Both the position numbers and the translations under genes were made by a program. From positions 1-11,438 of the forward strand of contig JAGPGI010000046.1 in NCBI GenBank assembly GCA_018056045.1: a stretch of DNA of 11,438 nt. The letters are read 5' to 3'. Under the pieces are notes generated by a model, which worked only from the letters and a program-made list of their open reading frames with translations, made no database searches and was not told the DNA's origin. This stretch comes from Paracoccus sp. (in: a-proteobacteria). GTDB taxonomy: Bacteria; Pseudomonadota; Alphaproteobacteria; Rhodobacterales; Rhodobacteraceae. How positions within the stretch are numbered: the first letter of the stretch is position 1; the number at the start of each line of letters is the position of its first letter. Below, piece after piece: positions 6,666 to 11,438 of this stretch.

Positions 6666-6690
6666 GCGCCCTTGGCGCAAAGGGGTCTCC
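6666..6690 (+). promoter_or_regulatory. Switchable hairpin at the transporter ribosome binding site
   Basis: Two overlapping, mutually exclusive hairpins can form. GCGCC-CTT-GGCGC (6666-6678) leaves the Shine-Dalgarno AAAGGGG (6679-6685) free, whereas CCCTT (6669-6673) can instead pair with AAGGG (6680-6684) and hide it. In addition TCTCC (6686-6690) next to the ATG can pair with GGAGA (6644-6648) at the 3' end of the aptamer. No T-run follows, so control at translation initiation is the simplest reading. Inferred by eye, without energy calculation. Confidence 0.45.
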
Positions 6691-7563
6691 ATGACACTTG
6701 CCTCGTTGTTTCTGGTCGTTCTTGCCTCGTTCATCCATGCCGGCTGGAACCTGCTGGCGAAACGCGCCGCCCCGGTCGGGCCGGTTTTCGTGTTTGTCTA
6801 CAGCCTGATCGCCTGCATCGCCTATGGGCCATGGGTGATCTATCTGCTGGCCCAGGGCCGGATCGGCTGGACATGGCGCGGCATCGCTTTTGTGCTGCTG
6901 AGCGGGCTGATCCATCTGGGCTACAACCTGTGCCTGCAGCGGGGATATCGGGTCGCCGATCTTTCGGTGGTCTATCCGGTCGCGCGCGGAACAGGTCCGA
7001 TGCTGTCGACCATCGGTGCCTTCCTGATCCTGGGCGAGGCGCCGACGGCAAGCGGCCTCATCGGGCTGGTTCTGGTCGTCATCGGGATTCTGCTGATCGC
7101 CACGCAGGGCAGGCTGGCGACGTTCACGCGCCCGGGCGGGCAGGCCGGCATCCGCTGGGGCGGCGCGACGGGCGGGCTGATCGCGGCATATACGGTCGTG
7201 GATGCCTATGCGGTCAAGGTTTTGAGCATTGCGCCGGTGGTGCTGGACTGGTTCTCGAACCTGTTGCGGGTCGGTCTGCTGTTGCCGCTGGTGCTGGCGG
7301 ATCCCCGCCGCGCCATGGCGTTGATGCGGGGATATTGGTGGATCGGACTTGGCGTCGGGCTGCTGTCGCCGCTGCCCTATATTCTGGTTCTGACGGCGCT
7401 CTCGGCGGGCGCGCCGCTGAGCCTCGTGGCCCCGATGCGCGAGATGTCGATGATGCTGGGCGCGCTGATGGGCATGCTGATCCTGCGCGAGGCGGTAGGG
7501 CCGTGGCGGCTGATCGGATGCGGGGTGTTGATCGGGGGCGTGATCCTGCTTTCGGCCGCCTGA
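6691..7563 (+). CDS. DMT-superfamily (EamA-type) inner-membrane transporter
   Basis: 290-residue, very hydrophobic protein with about ten predicted membrane helices arranged as two EamA repeats (about 2-135 and 150-288), the usual size and layout of drug/metabolite transporters. Recognisable elements are the first helix LASFIHAGWNLLAKRA, the end of the first repeat with VYPVARGTGPMLSTIGAFLILGE, and the matching region in the second repeat, SLVAPMREMSMMLGALMG then LREAVGPWRLIG. The substrate cannot be read from the sequence; family members export amino acids, nucleosides, cations and other metabolites. The start ATG is chosen because AAAGGGG lies 5 nt upstream and the helix pattern begins there. 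The upstream ykkC-type leader suggests ligand-dependent expression; if the ligand is guanidine, an exporter of guanidine or a related compound would make sense. That is inference. Confidence 0.88.
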   Translation: MTLASLFLVVLASFIHAGWNLLAKRAAPVGPVFVFVYSLIACIAYGPWVIYLLAQGRIGWTWRGIAFVLLSGLIHLGYNLCLQRGYRVADLSVVYPVARGTGPMLSTIGAFLILGEAPTASGLIGLVLVVIGILLIATQGRLATFTRPGGQAGIRWGGATGGLIAAYTVVDAYAVKVLSIAPVVLDWFSNLLRVGLLLPLVLADPRRAMALMRGYWWIGLGVGLLSPLPYILVLTALSAGAPLSLVAPMREMSMMLGALMGMLILREAVGPWRLIGCGVLIGGVILLSAA

Positions 7564-7591
7564 GGGCGCGGCGCGGTCCGGCCCATGAAAA

Positions 7592-7624
7592 ACCCCGCCG
7601 CGGCCATGCCGGGCGGGGTGATTT
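7592..7624. terminator. Bidirectional terminator between the transporter and the FYDLN gene
   Basis: ACCCCGCC and GGCGGGGT enclose CGGC-CAT-GCCG, a 12-bp stem with one bulged G. On the minus strand it is followed by TTTTTC, a good terminator for the FYDLN gene; on the plus strand the tail is GATTTTC, which serves the transporter gene less strongly. Confidence 0.8.
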
Positions 7625-7641
7625 TCGCGATCGCGATAGGA

Positions 7642-7965
7642 TCAGTCGTCGTCGCTGTCGGGCATGTCGGCGATCTCGTCCAGCGACACGTCGCCGTCAT
7701 CATCGTCGTCATCCAGCAGATCGTCGTCCAGATCGCCGGCATCGGCGTCATCGTCCAGATCCTCGTCATCGACCAGATCGGCCTGGTCGGTGTCGCGTGC
7801 GGCGGTCTTTTCCGAGATCAGCGAACGCGCGCGGCCGCTGGTCAGGCTTTCAAGGGTGAATTCCGCACCGCAGGCCGGGCAGGTCATCGGGTCGTTGTTC
7901 AGGTCATAGAAGCGCGTATTGCATTGGGGGCAAAGGCGCTTCGTGCCCCATTCCTCTTTGGGCAT
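7642..7965 (-). CDS. TIGR02300-family protein (FYDLN acid domain), zinc ribbon plus acidic tail
   Basis: 107-residue protein in two parts. Residues 1-35 are highly conserved in alphaproteobacteria (EEWGTKRLCPQCNTRFYDLN) and include a Cys4 zinc ribbon, C12-x2-C15 and C29-x2-C32, around the FYDLN motif that names the family. From about residue 58 the chain is almost entirely Asp with some Glu, Leu and Ala, a disordered acidic tail (for example DDDLLDDDDDDGD). The function is unknown; a zinc ribbon with a strongly acidic tail resembles small RNA-polymerase- or nucleic-acid-associated proteins, but that is speculation. The start ATG follows a weak GAAAGAG site. It is monocistronic and ends 22 nt before a strong terminator. 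Confidence 0.9.
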   Translation of the reverse strand: MPKEEWGTKRLCPQCNTRFYDLNNDPMTCPACGAEFTLESLTSGRARSLISEKTAARDTDQADLVDDEDLDDDADAGDLDDDLLDDDDDDGDVSLDEIADMPDSDDD

Positions 7966-8107
7966 GGTATTCTCTTTCTGCCACGGTTAGGTAAATCCGC
8001 TGTCCCCTGCCACAGCCTGCGCGGGGTGTCAAAGGCTTTTCCCCTTGCGGCGAAACGCGGCCTCGGATCGGATGGCAGAAAGCGAAACAAGGGCGCATGC
8101 GGAGACG

Positions 8108-8818
8108 ATGAGCAGCATTCTGGTCGGAGGCGACATTCCGGTAATCCTGCGCCGCTCGGCCCGGGCGCGGCGCATGACCCTACGCGTCGCGCGCGCCGGT
8201 GGCGAGGTGGTGCTGACCCTGCCCAATCGCGTCTCGGTGCAGGACGGGCGCGCCTTTGCCGAATCGCGGGCCGAGTGGTTGCGGCGCATGCGCGCGCAGA
8301 TGCCGGCCCTGCAGATCGTCGGTCATGGCGCCATGCTGCCGGTCGAGGGGCGGGCGCGGCTGGTCACGCCCACGGATCAGCGGCGGGTCGCGCTGACGGA
8401 TGAGGCGCTGCTGGTGCCGCAGGGCCGGCCCGCGGGGGTGGTGGTCGCAGCCTTTCTCAAGCATCTGGCCCATGCCCGGCTGAGTGCCGCCTGCGACCGC
8501 CATGCCGGCGCGCTGGGACGTCCTTTCCACGCCTTGTCTCTGCGCGACACCCGCTCGCGCTGGGGCAGCTGCACCCATGACGGGCGGCTGATGTTTTCCT
8601 GGCGGCTGGCCATGGCCCCGCCCGAGGTGCTGGATTACGTCGCCGCCCATGAGGTCGCGCATCTGGCGCATATGGATCATTCGCCGGCCTTCTGGGCGGC
8701 CACGGCGCGGCTGATGCCCGACTATGCCCGCCACCGGGCGTGGTTGCGCGCGCATGGGCACGAGTTGCTGGCATGGCGCTTTCGTGACGACGAGGATGCC
8801 GGTCCGGCCGGTGATTGA
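8108..8818 (+). CDS. YgjP/SprT-like zinc metallopeptidase (DUF45)
   Basis: 236 residues from the chosen start. The C-terminal half carries the diagnostic features of YgjP-like (DUF45) metallopeptidases: DTRSRWGSC (about 147-155), the zinc-binding HEVAH (H181, E182, H185), and MDHSPAFW with the third ligand H191 or a neighbour. The N-terminal half contains LRRSARARRMTLRV, as is usual for the family. It is cytoplasmic, with no signal peptide. Substrates are unknown in bacteria, although the fold is shared with SprT/Spartan proteases. The start is uncertain: ATG at 8108 has GGAG close upstream (3 nt) and matches the usual family N-terminus; ATG at 8072 would add 12 residues (MAESETRAHAET). It is divergent from the FYDLN gene and 30 nt ahead of the regulator gene. 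Confidence 0.9.
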   Translation: MSSILVGGDIPVILRRSARARRMTLRVARAGGEVVLTLPNRVSVQDGRAFAESRAEWLRRMRAQMPALQIVGHGAMLPVEGRARLVTPTDQRRVALTDEALLVPQGRPAGVVVAAFLKHLAHARLSAACDRHAGALGRPFHALSLRDTRSRWGSCTHDGRLMFSWRLAMAPPEVLDYVAAHEVAHLAHMDHSPAFWAATARLMPDYARHRAWLRAHGHELLAWRFRDDEDAGPAGD

Positions 8819-8830
8819 CGGCGCCGGGTT

Positions 8831-8842
8831 TTGTGATCACAA
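8831..8842. promoter_or_regulatory. Candidate operator, perfect 12-bp palindrome before the GntR gene
   Basis: TTGTGATCACAA is a perfect inverted repeat ending 6 nt before the start codon of the GntR-family regulator, next to its AAGGGGG ribosome binding site. GntR/FCD regulators bind short palindromes with a GT...AC core, so autoregulation is likely. It also contains TGTGA/TCACA half-sites, but without the 6-nt spacer that CRP/FNR proteins require. Confidence 0.5.
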
Positions 8843-8848
8843 GGGGGC

Positions 8849-9508
8849 ATGAACTCAGCGCGCCCCCCCGAGTCCCCGGCCCATGAGCGGCTTTACCGCA
8901 ACCTGCGTCAGCGCATCATGCTGGGGGAGTTGCCGCCCGGTCTGCCGATGACCCTGCGCGGCATCGCGGCCGAGCATCGCGTCTCGATGACGCCTGCGCG
9001 CGAGGCGGTGCGGCGGCTGGTGGCCGAGGGCGCGCTGACGCTATCGTCGTCGGGGCGGATCGCGACGCCGGAACTCTCGGTCGAGCGGATCGAGGAGCTG
9101 GCGGCGCTGCGCGGACTGATCGAGCCGGAACTGGCGGCGCGGGCGCTGCCGCGCGCGCATCAGGCGCTGATCGAGCGCATGGCGGTCATCAACGCCGCCA
9201 TCGGCGAGGCGGTCGAGCGTCACGATGCCGTGGGCTATATCCGCACCAATCTGGAGTTTCACCGCATCCTTTACCTGCGCGCGCAGGCCCCGGCGATGCT
9301 GGCCATCGTGGAAACCGTCTGGCTGCAACTGGGGCCGACGATGCGGGCGGTTTATGGCCGGGTCAAGCGGCACGAGCCGCCGCGCCATCACCGCATGATC
9401 CTCGCCTCGCTGCGCGCCGGGGACGAGCCGGGGCTGAGGCTGGCGGTGCGCGCCGACGTGACCCACGGGCTGCGCCATCTGAGCACCGAGGGCCAGGCCG
9501 CGCGCTGA
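8849..9508 (+). CDS. GntR-family transcriptional regulator, FadR/FCD subgroup
   Basis: 219-residue DNA-binding repressor or activator. Residues about 11-75 form the winged helix: ERLYRNLRQRIMLGELPPG, then LRGIAAEHRVSMTPAREAVR as the helix-turn-helix, then LVAEGALTLSSSGRIATP as the wing. Residues about 80-210 form the all-helical FCD effector domain, with likely metal or ligand residues H138 (NLEFHRIL, with Asn134 where Asp is common), H181 (HHRMILASLRAGD) and H206. The effector is unknown; the subgroup usually senses carboxylic acids. The start is supported by AAGGGGG, although it lies only about 1 nt from the ATG, closer than usual. The nearest genes give no obvious catabolic target, so it may act elsewhere or on itself. 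Confidence 0.92.
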   Translation: MNSARPPESPAHERLYRNLRQRIMLGELPPGLPMTLRGIAAEHRVSMTPAREAVRRLVAEGALTLSSSGRIATPELSVERIEELAALRGLIEPELAARALPRAHQALIERMAVINAAIGEAVERHDAVGYIRTNLEFHRILYLRAQAPAMLAIVETVWLQLGPTMRAVYGRVKRHEPPRHHRMILASLRAGDEPGLRLAVRADVTHGLRHLSTEGQAAR

Positions 9509-9513
9509 CCACG

Positions 9514-9549
9514 AAAAAGGGCGCCCGGCAGACCCGCGCGCCCCGTTTT
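9514..9549. terminator. Bidirectional terminator between the GntR gene and hom
   Basis: GGGCGC (9519-9524) and GCGCCC (9538-9543) form a 6-bp stem with a 13-nt loop. On the plus strand it is followed by CGTTTTCC; on the minus strand TTTTTC follows directly, so it serves hom better. It lies between two convergent genes. Confidence 0.65.
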
Positions 9550-9571
9550 CCTGTCGGACGTGTTTATCCTG

Positions 9572-10888
9572 TCAGACTTCCTCGATGCGCAGCTCGACCG
9601 GCTCGCCGGCAATGACACCGGTCTTGGGCAGGGCCTCGATGGCGTGGTCGATGGCGTCGGGGGTGGTCTTGTGGGTCACGATCAGCACCGGCGCGATGCC
9701 CGCCGTTTCCGAATGGCCATATTGGCGCATGCGGTCGATCGAGATCCCGGCCTCGCCCAGGATCGAGGCGACCTTGGCCAGCGCGCCCGGCTTGTCGGTC
9801 AGTTGCAGGCGGATGTAATAGGCCGCCGGCACGGCGGTGCGCGCCGCCTGCGGGGTGACAAGCTCGGATGCCGGCTGGCCAAAGCTGGGCATGCGCACGC
9901 CGCGCGCGATCTCGACCACGTCGGACATGACCGCGCTGGCGGTCGGGCCTTCGCCAGCGCCGGCGCCGCGCAGGACGATCTGGCCGACCGAGTCGCCCTC
10001 GACCACGACCATGTTGGTGCCGCCCTGCAATTGCCCCAGCGGGCTTTCGGCGGGGACAAGACAGGGCGACATGCGCTGTTCCAGCCCGCGGCCGGTCATC
10101 TGCGCCACGCCCAGCAGCTTGATGCGGTAACCCATGTCGGCGGCGCGGCGGATATCGTCGATGCTGACGCGCTCGATCCCCTCGATCTCGACGGCGCCGA
10201 AGCTGGGCTTGGCGCCAAAGGCGATGGCGGCCAGCAGCGCCAGCTTGTGGCTGGCGTCGATCCCGCCCACGTCCAGCGTCGGATCGGCCTCAAGATAGCC
10301 AAGCTGGCGGGCCTCTTCGAAGACCGTTTCATAGGGCAGGCCGGCATTCTCCATCCGGGTCAGGATATAGTTGCAGGTGCCGTTCATCACGCCCATGACG
10401 CGGCGGATCTCGTTGCCGGCGAGCGACTCGGTCATGGTCTTGATGATCGGGATGCCACCGGCGACGGCGGCCTCGAAGCGGATGACGCGGCCATGCGCCT
10501 CGGCGAGTTCGGCCAGCTCCTGACCGTGGATCGCCAGCAGCGCCTTGTTGGCGGTGACGACATCCTTGCCGGCCTTCAGCGCGGCGGTCACCGCCTCGCG
10601 GGCGATGCCTTCATCGCCGCCGATCAGCTCGACGAAGACGTCGATATCATCGCGCACGGCCAGCGCGCGGGCATCGGTTTCCCAAGCATAGCCGGACAGG
10701 TCCACATCGCGGTTTTTCATCCGGTCGCGGGCGCTGACGGCGGTGATCGCCACCGGACGACCTGCGCGCGAGCTGAGCATCGCGGCATGTTTCTGGATGA
10801 TCTTGACGGTGCCGGTGCCGACCGTCCCGAGACCTGCGATGCCGAGACGAAGCGGAGAGGCGTTTTGCCCCGGTTTCTGGGCGGACAT
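9572..10888 (-). CDS. hom: Homoserine dehydrogenase
   Basis: 438-residue cytoplasmic enzyme that reduces aspartate semialdehyde to L-homoserine with NAD(P)H, the branch leading to threonine, methionine and, through threonine, isoleucine. Domain order: Rossmann NAD(P)-binding domain with GLGTVG (19-24), the catalytic and dimer domain with MNGTCNYIL (168-176) and GGIDASHKLALL containing the catalytic pair D211 and K215, and a C-terminal ACT domain (about 357-435, IRLQLTDKPGALAKVASILG) that usually mediates feedback inhibition by threonine. It is a monofunctional enzyme of normal length, not fused to aspartate kinase. The ATG start has only a weak ribosome binding site (GAGTG). The upstream same-strand gene ends 64 nt away, so co-transcription is possible. 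No leader-peptide attenuator was seen. Confidence 0.97.
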   Translation of the reverse strand: MSAQKPGQNASPLRLGIAGLGTVGTGTVKIIQKHAAMLSSRAGRPVAITAVSARDRMKNRDVDLSGYAWETDARALAVRDDIDVFVELIGGDEGIAREAVTAALKAGKDVVTANKALLAIHGQELAELAEAHGRVIRFEAAVAGGIPIIKTMTESLAGNEIRRVMGVMNGTCNYILTRMENAGLPYETVFEEARQLGYLEADPTLDVGGIDASHKLALLAAIAFGAKPSFGAVEIEGIERVSIDDIRRAADMGYRIKLLGVAQMTGRGLEQRMSPCLVPAESPLGQLQGGTNMVVVEGDSVGQIVLRGAGAGEGPTASAVMSDVVEIARGVRMPSFGQPASELVTPQAARTAVPAAYYIRLQLTDKPGALAKVASILGEAGISIDRMRQYGHSETAGIAPVLIVTHKTTPDAIDHAIEALPKTGVIAGEPVELRIEEV

Positions 10889-10952
10889 GGAACACTCATA
10901 TCTAAGGGTGAGGCGGTGTTAGCGGATGGCGCGCGGTCTTGCAACGCGGGGC

Positions 10953-11438
10953 TTACGCCTCGTCATCACCGGCCCAGTAACCTTCGACCCCGGTGGCACG
11001 CATGACGCGCAACACGCGGGTGCCGATCTCGACCGTATCGGCGCTGACCGCTTCCAGATCGGCAAGGCTCAGCCCGTGGTCAAAGACCTCGCCCTTGGTG
11101 TTGACGAATGCAGGATGCCAGCGGGTCTTGTCCTCGGTCGGGCGCCACGAGGCATGGCACAAAAGATTGCGATGCAGCCGGATCGCGGTCAGGCGGTCGG
11201 TGATGCGGTTGCGGTCGCGCAGCCCCGGATAGCGGCGCATGGCGGCGTCAAGCTGGTCGATCAGCGTGCCCATGGAATCATCCGAGATCTGGCCGATATG
11301 GGTGAGCCAGGTCTGCAATTCCTCTTGCGTCAGGTCATCGGCCAGCCGCGCGCGGTCCAGCGCATAGATGGTGCGCTTGATGATTTCCTCGAGCCAGCCG
11401 AAATTCGCCACGCATTGCCCCAGCGCCGTCGCGAAATC
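10953..11438 (-). CDS. Uncharacterised helical protein with HEPN-like RNLLCH motif (N-terminus beyond window)
   Basis: About 161 C-terminal residues are visible and the frame is open to the right edge. A GTG at 11411 could be a start, but the residues before it (DFATALGQC) continue the same amphipathic helix, so I infer that the gene begins outside. The chain is mainly helical: a first helix FGWLEEIIKRTIYALDRARL, a second around the acidic DDLTQEELQTWL, a third with SMGTLIDQLDAAMRRYPGL, then a helix ending in HRNLLCHASWRP. R-N-x3-H in the last helix, together with an early helix with a conserved LE, is the pattern of HEPN domains, many of which are metal-independent RNases. It ends VMRATGVEGYWAGDDEA. 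No antitoxin partner is visible; the upstream neighbour is outside the window. The function is unknown; HEPN assignment is by motif only. Confidence 0.7.
   Translation of the reverse strand, partial: DFATALGQCVANFGWLEEIIKRTIYALDRARLADDLTQEELQTWLTHIGQISDDSMGTLIDQLDAAMRRYPGLRDRNRITDRLTAIRLHRNLLCHASWRPTEDKTRWHPAFVNTKGEVFDHGLSLADLEAVSADTVEIGTRVLRVMRATGVEGYWAGDDEA

Noticed and set aside
6472..6690. Upstream extension of the transporter reading frame
   Set aside because: The extension is Arg/Gly-rich and non-membrane, overlaps the riboswitch, and lacks a ribosome binding site; the ATG at 6691 has a good one.
7625..7636. Perfect palindrome TCGCGATCGCGA
   Set aside because: It contains the GCGATCGC octamer, but it occurs once, in the gap after the FYDLN stop codon, and no regulator or partner copy is evident; probably chance in GC-rich DNA.
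8027..8032. TTGACA on the minus strand as the -35 of the FYDLN gene
   Set aside because: The hexamer is perfect, but the sequence 16-18 nt downstream (CAGGGG region) is nothing like a -10 box.
9560..11005. Long open frame on the plus strand opposite hom
   Set aside because: Low-complexity Asp/Gly/His/Ala-rich shadow of the homoserine dehydrogenase codons; no domain or ribosome binding site.

Overview
The window reads as chromosomal DNA of a high-GC alphaproteobacterium of the Rhodobacteraceae type, plausibly Paracoccus or a close relative. The grounds are the GC-rich codon use, the FYDLN-type zinc-ribbon/acidic-tail protein typical of alphaproteobacteria, a LolC/E-type permease followed directly by lolD, and an atypical HU-like gene directly after lon. 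The taxon is inferred from overall character, not from a database search. No insertion sequence, prophage, CRISPR array or rRNA is visible, and most of the window is conserved housekeeping content.

Left part (1-3331): a GNAT acetyltransferase gene cut by the left edge (minus strand) is divergent from a tight three-gene operon: a LolC/E-type lipoprotein-releasing permease, the LolD ATPase (8-nt overlap) and a small exported PAP2-family phosphatase (ATGA overlap). A CsbD-type stress protein gene with its own terminator follows.

Centre (3332-6479): lon lies behind a good heat-shock (RpoH-type) promoter and ends in a strong intrinsic terminator. It is followed by a short HU-like protein gene that seems to lack the normal DNA-binding arm, then by a tRNA-Val(CAC) gene with its own promoter and terminator.

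Right-centre (6480-8818): a DMT/EamA-family transporter gene is preceded by about 100 nt that carry the hallmark blocks of a ykkC-class (guanidine-I-type) riboswitch. Two mutually exclusive hairpins at the ribosome binding site suggest translational control. This is the most interesting element in the window. The transporter is convergent with the FYDLN protein gene across a shared bidirectional terminator. A YgjP/SprT-like metalloprotease gene runs divergently from the FYDLN gene.

Right end (8819-11438): a GntR/FCD regulator has a perfect 12-bp palindrome (TTGTGATCACAA) just upstream of its start, probably an autoregulatory operator. It converges on hom (homoserine dehydrogenase, the branch point to threonine and methionine) across another bidirectional terminator. 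Upstream of hom on the same strand is a helical protein with an RNLLCH motif resembling HEPN-type ribonucleases; its N-terminus lies beyond the right edge.
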